Source: Varanus komodoensis (taxonomy: Eukaryota > Chordata > Lepidosauria > Squamata > Varanidae). From it: DNA of 64,000 bases. Below, in pieces: positions 23,190-33,410 of the stretch; position 1 is the first letter of the stretch; each line of letters starts with the position of its first letter. The notes beneath the pieces are model-generated. The model saw only the letters and a list, made by a program, of their open reading frames with translations. It did not search any database and had not been told where the DNA came from. The position numbers and the translations under genes were made by a program. The DNA is taken from positions 12,919,564 to 12,983,563 of the forward strand of contig NW_025335505.1 in assembly GCF_004798865.1 (NCBI RefSeq), given 5' to 3'.

Positions 23190-23900
23190 TTGCTAGTCAC
23201 GTCCAACCCATCACGACCCCATGGACAACATTTTTCCAGGCTTTCCTGTTCTCCACCGTCTCCCGGAGTCTACTTAAGCTCACACCAACTGCTTCAGTGA
23301 CTCCATCTAGCCACCTCATCCTCTGCCATCCCCTTCTACTTTTGCCATCTATTGTTCCCAGCGTTAGGTTCTTCTCCAGGGAGTCCTTCCTTCTCATTAT
23401 TTGAGTTTCATCTTCAGTATCTGGCCTTCTAAAGAGCAGTCAGGGTTGATCTCCTCTAAGACTGACTGGTTTGATCTCCTTGCAGTCCAAGGGAATCACA
23501 GGAGTCTTCTCCAGCACCACAATTCAAAGGCCTCAATTCTTCAGTGTTCAGCCTTCCTTATGGTCCAGCTTTCACAGCCGTACATTGCAACTGGGAAAAC
23601 CATAGCCTTGACTATACACACTTTTGTCGGCAGGATGATGTCTCTGCTTTTTAGTATGCTGTCTAGATTTGCCATTCCTCCCAAGGAGCAAGCATCTTTT
23701 AATTTTTTTGGCTGCAGTAACTGTCTGCACTGATCTTGGAGCCCAAGAAAATAAAATCTGTCAGATTTTCTCCAGTGGATCACCTTTTGTCAGAGCTCTC
23801 TGCTATGACCTGTCCATCTTGGGTGCCCCTGCATGGCATAGCTCATAGCTTCATTGTACTACACAAGACCCTTTGTCAAAGCAAAGCAGTGATCCATGAA
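23190..23900 (-). mobile_element. BovB (RTE-clade) LINE 3' region, antisense, internally deleted
   Basis: From right to left on the minus strand, 23900-23776 carries BovB-type text around a GATCCACTGGAGAA string. At 23775 it jumps to FYFLGLQDQ (compare FIFLGSKI), then GMANLDSILKSRDI, LPTKVCIVKAMVFPVAMYGCESWTIRKAE, the WCWRR region, SLEKNLTLG and RGWQRMRWLDGVTEA. It ends with SLSRLRETVENRKAWKNVVH and the 3' terminus GGTTGGACGTGACTAGCA. The jump at 23775 is an internal deletion relative to a full element. The catalytic domain is absent and several frame changes are present. A sense copy lies at 51815-52495. Confidence 0.85.
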
Positions 23901-23901
23901 G

Positions 23902-24249
23902 AAGAAGGTAAAGGTTTCCCCATCACATTAAATTCCAATCATTTCTGACTCTAGGGATGGTGCTCATCTCCATTTCCCTAGCTGAGGGAGCCAGCATTTG
24001 GCCAGAGACAGTTTCTGTGGTCATGTGGCCGGCCTGACTAAACACCAAAGTGCAAGGAACACTGTTTATCTTCTCACTGAAGTGGTACCTTTTTATCTAC
24101 TTGTATTTGTATGCTTTTGAACTGCAAGGTTGGCAGGACCTGGGACAGAGCAACAGGAGTTAACGCCGTTTTGTGGATTCGAACTGTCGACCTTTCGATC
24201 AACCAGTCCAGCAGCTCAGCAGTTTACACCACTGCGCCACCTACAGCCC
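23902..24249 (-). mobile_element. tRNA-derived SINE (CCTTTA-tail family), near full length, antisense
   Basis: The minus strand begins with a tRNA-like head: A-box region TGGCGCAGTGGTGTAAACTG and B-box region AGTTCGAATCC. The body includes CCTGCCAACCTTGCAGTTC, GTACCACTTCAGTGAGAAG and the GGCCACATGACCACAG block. It ends leftward in the CTTTACCTT tail, seen on the plus strand as AAGGTAAAGG. This family is widespread in lizards and snakes. It begins within two bases of the BovB fragment. I see no clear target-site duplication. It is diverged from the copy at 27902. Confidence 0.85.
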
Positions 24250-25386
24250 GCTTTAAAATATTTGAAGACTTATCACACATTATTTCAATATGGCTAATTG
24301 TTCTATTGATGAATATTCCGAACCTTGGTTATCTGGTTCTGAAAGAACACCCTGCTAATTAGTCTTCTAGAAGAAATTGTAACTCATACAGCTTCTATTA
24401 TGGACTGGCATCTATGTGGATTGTAAATTCAGGCTTTCATTTTGCAAACTGATTCTTTCCTTGCTTTACCCTGCTTCTGATCCTGGTTCCTTGGCCCCTT
24501 CAGATTTTCTGCAATTAAATCTAAAGTTGCCAAAGTTTGTGCAAGCATACAGAGGGAATCAGCCACAAGTTTCTCTCCAAGTGGGTTGCTTCTCTCATAA
24601 TATATCTGTCTGTCATAATACTGTGCAAAGTATTGCATAGTATTACTGTATTATAGTACTGACCTACCATGGATGAAAAAATAAATGGTATAGACAAAAC
24701 AACCATGGTGGAATCCATATAACAAACAACAAATAAGAAAATGGAAGATAGACAAATTCATTGCTATGCAATTTCTGAGAATTCTTATTACCTAATTTAA
24801 ATAAACTCAATTCTAGGATCAATTTCCAAGCAGTTTCACTTGATCTTTTTGATATGCAAAGTTATTGTAAATTTTAAATTAATAGGAAGCAGTTATAATA
24901 AATCTATTCCTTTTGCAAAAAAGAAAAAGCGTTTGCACTTTACAAACACAGCATTGCAAAGCAATACTTTTAAACATTCACATTATTTTACTTAATGCTT
25001 TCCCTCTTGTTGTTGAGCTCAGAACTACATGAAGCATTCAGATATATTATAAAAATCATTAAAGATCAAGCATTTCCAGTTACAAAGTCATGGTTGCTAG
25101 ACAATAGTTTCATACAAGAACGGCATGGCTGGACAGTTTCATATTTGGAATGAGAGTTTTCTGACAAGAAAAGAGATGATGGAGACCTGAATGTATTAGG
25201 CTTTCATATCATCAGATATATACACTGTATTAGCTTTAGCTAATTAGTTAATAATAGAAGAATCCAGGCACTGTTCAGAATATTTAAGTCCAGATAACAG
25301 TGGAAGAATTAAGCATGAGCTTAGAAATCCCACTGAATTCCGTGGGACTTAAAACAATTTAAGTTGTGCCCTTGGGTAGATGGTTG
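24250..25386. other. No recognised feature
   Basis: AT-rich. A few short frames overlap near 24416-24718 on both strands with no recognisable product. Confidence 0.4.
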
Positions 25387-25407
25387 GTTATTATTATTAT
25401 TATTACC
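25387..25407. repeat. (ATT)n simple repeat
   Basis: Short trinucleotide run. Confidence 0.9.
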
Positions 25408-25460
25408 TTGGAATTTGTCCAGATATTTCATTCTTGCTCCATTTTCCAATTTGGTGTCGT

Positions 25461-25550
25461 CTTAATGTTTGGATTACAAATCCCATAATTCTTGTCCAGT
25501 AGCTACACAAGCTGGGGCTAATGAAAGTCTAAAACACATGAAGGACAGTA
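25461..25550. mobile_element. Short foldback (MITE-like) repeat, second copy
   Basis: The left part TTTGGATTACAAATCCCATAA and the right part GCTGGGGCTAATGAAAGTCT match the two arms of the same roughly 100-bp family seen at 8818-8914. The arms have diverged from each other. Immediately upstream, 25325-25362 (CCCACTGAATTCCGTGGGAC) may be a piece of another old interspersed repeat. Confidence 0.5.
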
Positions 25551-25734
25551 GGTTAGGGAAATATGCATGACATGATCTCATGTTAGTCTAAAGGCTGTGA
25601 CGTTGGTTATTATGTACTTCTGAATAGACTAACTATCAGTAGAAAAACAATAAATTGAACCCACTAGAGGCTTTATATCTTAATATTTCACACAGGCACA
25701 AATTCTTGAAAATAAATATCTTGTTATAGTTCTA

Positions 25735-25848
25735 GATTGTTTATATTTATTGTTTATTTATATTGGAAGCCATCCTGAGACAATTGGTTTGTATAAGACA
25801 GGGTAAAAATGTTTTAAACAAACGAACAGATAAATAAATTGCCACACT
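25735..25848 (+). repeat. LINE/SINE 3' tail fragment
   Basis: TTTATATTGGAAGCCATCCTG, followed by GGGTAAAAATG and an A-rich end with AAATAAAT, matches the GTAAGCCGCCCTGAG...ATAAAT type of 3' end shared by squamate L2-related LINEs and SINEs. Only the tail survives. Confidence 0.5.
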
Positions 25849-26677
25849 TAGGCTTCTGGGTTCCAGACCTTTAGTGAAAATCCATGGGTCTTTACCTGAC
25901 ATCAGTCTAAATGGCTGTTGTACATTTTTACAGAGTTCCATGTGCCTACTCTGGCTTTGAATTTCACATGTTGAGAAGGTCAGCAGATGAACAACTTACA
26001 TAGAAGTAGTAAGATAAAATGGAATGAATATTTTTAATTTGCAAAAATAGTTGACACCAACAGCAACTATTCACACAGTGAGTAGGGAAACATGAGCAAA
26101 ATATGAAGAGATGAAATTTTTGAAGTGGAAAAACTGCATTTCTTAGAACACTTTTAAAAAACAAAGATTGCAAATGAGCACAAGCTAGTCATGCATTTTA
26201 TTTTAATTACACATTGGGTGACCTTATTTTTGCTCAAAGGTATATTATTTTAATGATGTGTGTGTATGTTTTGCAAGCATCTGTTGCTAAATGATTTCAA
26301 GAAAATGCATGCTTTTAAGCAAATAACTGAAGTAAACAAATGATCTCTTGTGTAATGTTATGGAGTGTTCAATGCAGAATTACTTCTGCACCTAAAAGAT
26401 ACCATACATCTGGAAGCTGAACATGATGAAAAATTGGAATGGGTGGCATATTAAAAATAAATACATAATCAAACTTTGGTCCCAGCCCCTTTCATTGATT
26501 TCATAGTTTATCACAATGTGGGAAGTGGATACATTGCTTATATGAAATTTCTTTGTTATGTAGTGCTCATCAGACCCCACTCCAGAAATATTTTAGATCA
26601 ATAAACTATTTTGTCAAAGAACAAAAATGCAAAACAGAATGTATTAACCATGACTAAGATGATAAATGCAATGAGAA
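25849..26677. other. No recognised feature
   Basis: AT-rich sequence with short frames only. Confidence 0.4.
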
Positions 26678-26815
26678 CCATGGAGCCAAGTGGGTGACTT
26701 GTTGTTGTTGTGGGGAGAAGACTGAAAGAAGGACGAGGAGAAGGATGTAAGCTGCCTTGAGTTCTTTAAAAAATAGAAAAGATGGAATATAAATATAATA
26801 AATATATAAAGGAGT
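26678..26815 (+). mobile_element. Sauria-type SINE, 5'-truncated and internally deleted
   Basis: It enters at CATGGAGCCAAGTGGGTGAC, then jumps to TTGTTGTTGTGGGGAGAAG. Compared with the full copy at 41041, about 50 nt of the central body (the GGCCAGTCACAGACTCTCAG part) are missing. The 3' part GATGTAAGCTGCCTTGAG and the ATATAAATATAATAAATA tail are present. Confidence 0.8.
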
Positions 26816-27101
26816 AATGCTTGTTGAAGGACCATTCTTGTTGTAGGAGTAGTTAATCAGAATTTGGAAAGTGGCAGAAATGGCTAAGCAACCAATCCTC
26901 CTCAGCCTGGTCTACTCTAGACTTGTGATGGTGTAGGTGTATTCAAATAAACAAATATGTTTAAAGTTCCTGAATATGCTACCATTACTGACCTCAGACT
27001 GCAAAAAGGATATGTTTGGTTATATTGTTGGAATATAAATGATTACATGATCCTTGAAGGAAAAAATGCAGAATATAAAATAATAAATAAAATCTTTTTT
27101 T
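26816..27101. other. No recognised feature
   Basis: Short AT-rich spacer. Confidence 0.4.
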
Positions 27102-27148
27102 ACACACACACACACACACACACACGGAAAGAGAGAGAGAGAGAGAGA
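27102..27148. repeat. (AC)n(GA)n compound microsatellite
   Basis: About 12 AC units, a short CGGAAA break, then about ten GA units. It has the same architecture as 60522-60592. Confidence 0.95.
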
Positions 27149-27889
27149 CTGAGATTCTTTTGTAGACTTGTTTTAAATATAAATTTCAATGTGTTAAATG
27201 TTCCTAATAAGTGCTATGTGTTTTCCAGAAAAGGATTAGAAACAGAATGTCCCCATTAAGATAAATGGCTGAACATAAGGCAGCTTCCTATCAGGCCTGG
27301 CATTAGCATTATTAGGGCTGGCACCTGATGTGGACGCACTCCACCATTCTGCCCTACATTGCAGTAGCTGGCCTGCAAGTTTTCTCTTTTGCCCTGCAAC
27401 GGTGGGGAATATTCCGGCCAGATAAACCCAGTGGGAAGAGTGAATGGCTGGAATCTGCAGTGCTGACAGGACCAGCAGTCAGGGAAATGGTATGGAGAAT
27501 GGGTTGTGGGTGGGGGAACAGTGGCTCTGTGCTGAGGGCCCACTCAAAGTTTGCTGCTGGCCCTGCTTCCTACGTTCTTACAGAATCTTTCTGAACTGAA
27601 GAGCAAGCATATGACCCATTGTAACTCTCCTTCACTGTGTTTAAGAATTGTTTGCTTTGGCTTAACAAAATTCTCTCTGCCCTTCATCCCCACAAGTTGA
27701 CCTTTCTACACCAAATCCATGCTTGTATAATATCTGATTAAAGCAATGTCAGATTCCTGGTACAAAGTGCCCGGTGGGTTGCAGCCATATTGTATTACCC
27801 TGTACTCCTAAAAAAGGAAATCCCTGTAGCTCAAAAGGACAAATTTGTTTCTTTCTACTGCCTTCCCAGTAACATTTTTAGCTCTATGC
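27149..27889. other. No recognised feature
   Basis: Somewhat more GC-rich at 27290-27560, with overlapping frames on both strands (27256-27543 minus, 27328-27594 plus) that look like chance. Confidence 0.4.
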
Positions 27890-28248
27890 TATTAAAGCAA
27901 AAGGGATGCAGGTGGCACAGTGGTTTAAACTGCTGGGCTGGGTGATCGAAAGATCGCCAGTTTGAATCTGCACAACGGGGTGAGTTCTCATTGCTCTGTC
28001 CCAGCCACTGCCAACCTTGCAGTTTGAAAGCATGCAAATGCAAGTAGATAAAAAGGTACCACTTCAGTGGGAAGGTAACAGTGTTCCGTGCACTTTGATG
28101 TTTAATCATGCCGGCCACATGACCACGGAGACTGTCTGCGGACAGTCTCCCTCGGCTAGGAAACGGAGATGAGCACCGCCCTCTAGAGTCAGACATGACT
28201 GGACTTCACGTCAAGGGGAAACCTTTACCTTTACCTTATTAAAGCAAA
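27890..28248 (+). mobile_element. tRNA-derived SINE (CCTTTA-tail family), full length with target-site duplications
   Basis: Body 27902-28236, flanked by a perfect 12-bp duplication TATTAAAGCAAA (27890-27901 and 28237-28248). The head has an A-box-like TGGCACAGTGG and a B-box-like GTTTGAATC, as expected for an internal RNA polymerase III promoter. The body contains GCCAACCTTGCAGTTTG, AAGGTACCACTTCAG and the GGCCACATGACCACGG block. The tail is (ACCTTT)n, ending TTTACCTTTACCT. Perfect duplications suggest a fairly young insertion. A small internal replacement at 28127-28150 made a perfect hairpin that the two other copies in this window lack. Confidence 0.9.
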
Positions 28249-29735
28249 CTAAGCAACAAACAAAACCCGATCATGTTCCCCCTTCTCATATTATTTTGGC
28301 TGATTATTTCAATGGGAAGGTTTTAAAAGCAGATTAATTTTAAACCCTGCGGGATCTTGATTTTTTCTTTGATGAAATATACTAAGAAGAGATGAAGTGT
28401 GTTGTGCTACTAGAGAATTCATCATTCCAACTCTTTTTCTCTCATCCTACATAGCACCAGAGGATACATTTTATTGGAACCCATCCTGGCATAAAATTTC
28501 ACCAAAATTAACAGCACATGCCATGATTTTTACCACTCATTTGAATGGAGTTTGTAATGGAAATATTCTCTGTGTTTTTGCCTTTGATCAACCATCAAAG
28601 GAACTTTGTGTATCATTGAAATGGTAAAGATTGCTCATGAACCTGCCCACATTGTATTTGCATAGATTGGGGAATAATCTGAATACCACTGCAATTACTA
28701 GAATTAGTTAATGCCAATCTCCTTTGCTGTCCTTTAAATAAAACTCTTTCTAAGCAATGGCATTAGGTTACCATTTAGGAGTGGAAATCAGGAGCTTAAA
28801 ATATTTTTCAGTTCTAAGGAGAAATTACAGAGACACTCTCAGGAGAGTTCAGGTTTCAGTTCAGTATTCTGTATTTAATAAAGTAAGCTATGCTAAACTA
28901 TGAAATCCTTTCTGTACATAGTAGGTAAAGCTCAAGGAGTGTTTATTTTGTCATCACTGAATACACCTTCTATGTGTGTGTGCTTTCAGGAGTTAGAAAG
29001 AAAATGTTCTATTCCCTCTATTTTTTCCATTAAAACTTTTTCTACTGTCATGCAGTTGCAAAAACAAAACATTGCAATTTTATTATGCTCACACCCACAC
29101 CCACACAAACAATTTTAGTATGGTTTAAAAATATAAATAATATTTTATAATGACATTTTATTTGCAGCTCCCTAAAGAAGGAGACATCTTTCCAAAATGC
29201 ATTGGGCCTCTAGAGCAGTTTCAGGCACCTGAGAATATCTTCTTTCCTTGTAATATTGCCCTTTTATCTCTTTGGTTTTGTTTTCACCTTTAGTGAGTGA
29301 AGATAAAGGTCTTTTCAGACTCCATGGCTCATTTATGGAAGATCTAAGAGAGGGAAGCACCTAATACCATGCTTATTTAGGCACCAAGTTAAAAAGTTTC
29401 TCTTCATGAAGGCTTTTAATTAATAGTTAATGAACAGTTTTTTCATCCCAAATTGGTTATTTCTAATTAATAATTAGTTATTAGTTATTACTAGTTCATT
29501 TGTTAACAATTTTTGGGTTAAAATATTGAGCTGGATTTTCCAAAAAAGGCTTTTTTCTGAAAACGTATTTACCCACCCCCAACCAAAGAGGACAAATTTG
29601 AACAATATTCTGCACAAGTTTGTGTTGTGGACACTATGTCCTCCAGAAGTCCTGAAAGAACACTAGGTACAGGATATTGTTAAAGATACAAAATGGCGGT
29701 CTGGCTACTGATTCTTGTAGAGGTTGCAAGAAAAG
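28249..29735. other. No recognised feature
   Basis: About 1.5 kb, AT-rich, with no recognised repeat or gene. Confidence 0.4.
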
Positions 29736-29752
29736 ACACACACACACACACA
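29736..29752. repeat. (CA)n simple repeat
   Basis: Short run of about eight units. Confidence 0.9.
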
Positions 29753-30734
29753 GAGAAGAAGTTATACAGTTCCCACTGCTAATGGTGAGCAAAATAAAGT
29801 TTTGAAGAATTTCTCCAATCCCCAGACAATTTCTGATGAAATGATTCCTCCAATTTTCATACTCACAATAGGGTGGGGAATAGACTATAGAGTGTTTGCA
29901 ACACAATATGTACTTCGTATTTTCTTGATTGTGAAGTGGAAGGCAACTACTTTAGTACTCTAAGTGATAGGTATTTGCATATGCAACCAGCTTAGGAAAT
30001 GCAAACCCACTGCTGGCTTGAAAACACTGCTGCCATGCCAGAAAGTGGAGTACTGGGCTCCTGCCATTCCCCTGGGCTTCCTGGGCTTGTGGGAGACCAA
30101 TCCTGCAGGAGAAGAGAGTACACGAGGGGTCATCATTGCACATCCTTTCCCCTGGAGAATTAGGATCCCACAAGAATTGGCAACAGCAGCACAGTAATTG
30201 GAAGGAGGGAGGGAATGTATTGCTCTCATTACTGTGAAACTATTCAAGATAACTGGCTTCAAGGAACTATGCCCCAGCTCTCTGAGTTAGGATTGAGTAG
30301 GAATATGGCTGGTTTGTGTGAACAGTGTGGTGGTGAGCAGGTGTAGATGTATACACTTGGCCGTACCACTTCCATCCATTCATCCATGTGACATTCGAGC
30401 TAGAGGAAGTTGCCTACACTTGCTTTCATGGGCCAAGGACACACAGAGTGAACTGCCGTGCAAGTGAGGTCCTGTACTACAGTTCTTCATTATACGACCA
30501 CAAGGCTGTTGGTGGCTCCCACACTCACCTCAAATCCACCTCAGGTTGGCTGCCTTCCTCTCCTTCTGTTGTTCTATTACTTTCTGAACTGACTTTGCTC
30601 ACTCTCAGAAGAGACTTTCTGTTTTGGGTATGCTTTAGCAGTGGGATAGCTGATGTAAACTGGGCTACCAGAGGAAGCTTTGGGGTCAGGGACAAGCAGT
30701 CCTGCTGTTCCTCCGCTGTAAATTGTTTGGGCCC
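29753..30734. other. No recognised feature
   Basis: A plus-strand frame of 210 codons opens at 30388, but its second half is SINE and tetranucleotide sequence. Its first half (30388-30730) has no recognisable motif. I do not call a gene. Confidence 0.4.
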
Positions 30735-30885
30735 TGAGACTCAGGGGATCTGGGTTCTAGTCCCTGCTCTGCCATGGAGCCAACTGGGTGACTATGGGCC
30801 AGCCACAGGCTCTCAGCTCAACCTACTTCGCAGAGTTGTTTTTATGTGCATAAGACTGAGCGCAGCAGCAGGAGGAGAATGTGCA

Positions 30886-30887
30886 TT

Positions 30888-30926
<39 letters not shown>

Positions 30927-31268
30927 TGGATTTATATCCTGCCTTTTTCCTACAAAGGGCTCAAGGCAGCTTACATCATCTCTCCTCCTCCATCTTATCC
31001 CCACAACAACAACCCTGTGAGGTAGGTTGGGCTGAGAGTCTGTGACTGGCCCAAAGTCACCCAGTNNNNNNNNNNNNNNNNNNNNNNNNNNNNNNNNNNN
31101 NNNNNNNNNNNNNNNNNNNNNNNNNNNNNNNNNNNNNNNNNNNNNNNNNNNNNNNNNNNNNNNNNGCCCAAAGTCACCCAGTTGGCTCCATGGCTGAGCG
31201 GGGACTCGAACCCGGATAGTATGAGTCCCAGTCCCACACTCTTAACCACTACACCACACTGGCTCTCA
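30886..31268 (-). mobile_element. Sauria-type SINE, antisense, inserted into a sense SINE
   Basis: On the minus strand the head is GAGAGCCAGTGTGGTGTAGT at 31266, with A-box GTGTAGTGG and B-box GGGTTCGAGTCC. The body follows (GCTCAGCCATGGAGCCAACT, AGACTCTCAGCCCAACC, GTTGTTGTTGTGGGGATAAG, AAGCTGCCTTGAGCCC), ending in an ATATAAATCCATA and (TTTA)n tail at 30886-30926. It looks near full length and little diverged. The 100-N gap falls in the middle. Removing the gap together with one copy of the 17-nt repeat at its edges restores the spacing seen at 41041. Confidence 0.9.
31066..31165. other. Assembly gap of exactly 100 N, probably spurious
   Basis: The 17 bases before the gap (31049-31065, GCCCAAAGTCACCCAGT) are repeated exactly after it (31166-31182). 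The two contigs therefore probably overlap inside a SINE, and the round-number gap is a placeholder. Confidence 0.85.
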
Positions 31269-31328
31269 CTGAGTACTGTAGATAAAGAAAAAAGGTGGGA
31301 TATAAATCTAATAAAATAAATAACATAA

Positions 31329-32549
31329 AATACTGAGGACTTCACCACTGAAAGAACTATAATTCCTTACCAAATACATGGCATGTGTGTTATACCTGCT
31401 CTATTCTTCTCTTATAGGAGTTTCTCAGAAGGTAAAGGGCTTAAAATTCTGACCTAGCTGCTGTTATAGCTAAGATGTAGAGTGGCGAAGATGTTGAGAG
31501 ACTAAAATCTGCCCCACTTTGCAATGTCTAGTAAAGATACTCATGAGGATTTCAGAATATACCTCATAATACAGTTTTTCCATGCTCCAGTCCTACTGTG
31601 TTTCCTAATGAAATGCAATATGGCATGAAAACCTGCAGTACTCTTATTTCAGCACAGATTTTCTTTACCTATTTTTTTTGTCTGGATGTAAAACCACTTA
31701 ATCAAATGTGGGGGAGGGTCAGGCAAAGTGTGTCATTTAATGGCCGCTGCAGAGAATAATTGTTATTGCTGCATCATTAACAGCTACCTTGTTTATATAG
31801 CGGTCTCAGAGGTAATTGTATATTTCAGAGGAACGGATGCAAAGGATGAAACATTTTATGCTTTTCTATTCTTTGCCTGTTTGGAGGAAATAGAAAAAAA
31901 GCTTATCATTTTGAAAGTGTGTGTTTTAACACTGATGCTATTATTAGGAGACACATTGTTATCTAAATCTTATACATGTGATGAATGTTTCTCTAGGAGT
32001 TAAACTACTGAATCATCTGTCACTTTGATATAGGGAGTTAGACGACAAAATGGATTGACTTGTCCATCAAAATGTGCTTGAAGAAAACTTCTGTGACTTC
32101 TCTGGTAGCAATGACACTGCAGTGTAGAAAAAAGGTAATGTAGAAGTTAAAACATTCAGACAAATTGCAGTCACTTACAAAGGCGATTATATTTGCCAGC
32201 CAGTGCAAATGCAAATTATAAAGTAGATAGTGAAAAAGTAGACAAAAGTAGATAGTGAAAAACAAGCATGGCATGATCATGCTTGCTCAGTTTGCTTTTC
32301 CACATTCATAAAACAAATTACTAAATGACTATGAATATTAATAACAAATAATGATAATCATCATCATTATTACTTTCTGTCATCAGTTAGGCTTTGAAAA
32401 CTTGTAAACTGAATACATAATCTAGCCCGTCCATTGTTAGTATGATCTGCTCAGTCAGATTTTCTTCTTGTTGGGTGTGTGTGCGTTTGTAGAAATCCAT
32501 GTATATGTATATGTGTGTATGCTCTTACAGCATGAACCTAGTCATGTCT
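31329..32549. other. Mostly unrecognised sequence
   Basis: The section near 31725-31860 is non-repetitive with a TAAT- and GC-mixed texture that could be conserved non-coding DNA. A 91-codon plus-strand frame (31728-32003) crosses it without known motifs. An 18-bp direct repeat lies at 32220-32262. Confidence 0.35.
32220..32262. repeat. 18-bp direct repeat, period 25
   Basis: AAAGTAGATAGTGAAAAA occurs at 32220-32237 and 32245-32262. It is followed by a short hairpin with arms CAAGCATG and CATGCTTG. Confidence 0.85.
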
Positions 32550-33002
32550 ATACAGAATTAAATTCCTCTGAGTTAAGTGGAACCTATTCCTGGAGAAGAG
32601 CATTAAAGACTTCAACCTTAAAACATAAAATCTACATTGTAGGACTGCAATCAATATGAGAGCACAATCTGTATAGATATTTCTGGTAAAAAAAATATTG
32701 CTACTTAGCAAAAGTCTTTACCTACCCTAAAAATCCTGGAAACTTTGAGTTTAGCAGGGGAATAGTGTGCCCTGTGTTAGGCACTTGCAGTATACATTTA
32801 TTTCATGGAAAGAAATTGCAACACAATTTATGTATTTAGTTATTAATTATGTTTTTATCCATGCATATCTACCCATATGTGATGTATATCTGATAACCAT
32901 CACATACAGTGTCACTGGTGGTGAAAAGAGATTGACATGCAGGCCTTTGGGACTCAGAATGAAGAAAAAGAAAAGAAACTCTCTTGAATTTTTGGGAATC
33001 AC
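32550..33002. other. Possible old repeat, otherwise unrecognised
   Basis: 32555-32655 (CTGAGTTAAGTGGAACCTATTC and GTAGGACTGCAATC) resembles the same old unclassified amniote repeat as 33525-33600. The rest is unidentified. Confidence 0.3.
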
Positions 33003-33410
33003 TTAGCTAGATCCTGAAGTCTTGAGGGGGGTATAGCAAGTCAGGAGAACGTCCTTCAATGTGTGCCCAGATGGGGTGGAAATAGGACACCACTCCCAGC
33101 TCAGGGCAGGCTCAGACTCTACCTTGGCTTGGCTTGCTAGGAGATTGCAAGGTGATTTCTGCTTCAGCCAGTTCTTGTACAGTTTCCAGAACCCATATCC
33201 ATTGTAGCAGTGGATATAGATTCTGTAGTCAGAATGAGTGGTTCCATACCCCTGTGCTTTGGGTTGTAGCCCCACTGAGATAGCGAGAAACCATTTGATC
33301 TTTTGACTTGTTAGTGCTGATTCATAGCCAGCAGCTTTTACTGGCATGCCTTTCCATCCATAAGAGAGGCATTTCAACATTTTAGGAACTGCACAAAAAC
33401 AAGGAACCAC
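33003..33410 (-). other. Unidentified 135-codon open reading frame
   Basis: This minus-strand frame runs from an ATG at 33410 to a stop at 33003. It lies outside any repeat I recognise, which sets it apart from the other long frames. The product would be rich in aromatic residues in the middle (HCYNGYGFWKLYKNWLKQ) with several cysteines. It has no signal peptide or membrane segment that I can see. There is no obvious Kozak context, polyadenylation signal, splice partner or neighbouring exon. It may be chance, a decayed exon or part of an unknown repeat. I infer no function. Confidence 0.2.

Larger units (their letters stand above)
30735..31328 (+). mobile_element. Sauria-type SINE, sense, interrupted by another SINE
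   Basis: The left part (30735-30885) reads GACTCAGGGGATCTGGGTTC, CATGGAGCCAACTGGGTGAC and CACAGGCTCTCAGCTCAACC. The right part (31269-31328) supplies the missing 3' end: TGAGTACTGTAGATAAAG, AAAAAGGTGGGATATAAATC and an (AATAA)-type tail. Between them sits an opposite-strand SINE. The first tRNA-like bases are lacking or too diverged to see. This copy is older than its insertion. Confidence 0.85.

Noticed and set aside
24180-24249. tRNA gene on the minus strand
   Set aside because: The A- and B-box-like text belongs to the head of the SINE. No cloverleaf closes.
30388-31020. 210-codon open frame
   Set aside because: Its second half is a SINE and a TTTA microsatellite, and the first half has no recognisable protein motif, so it is a chance opening.
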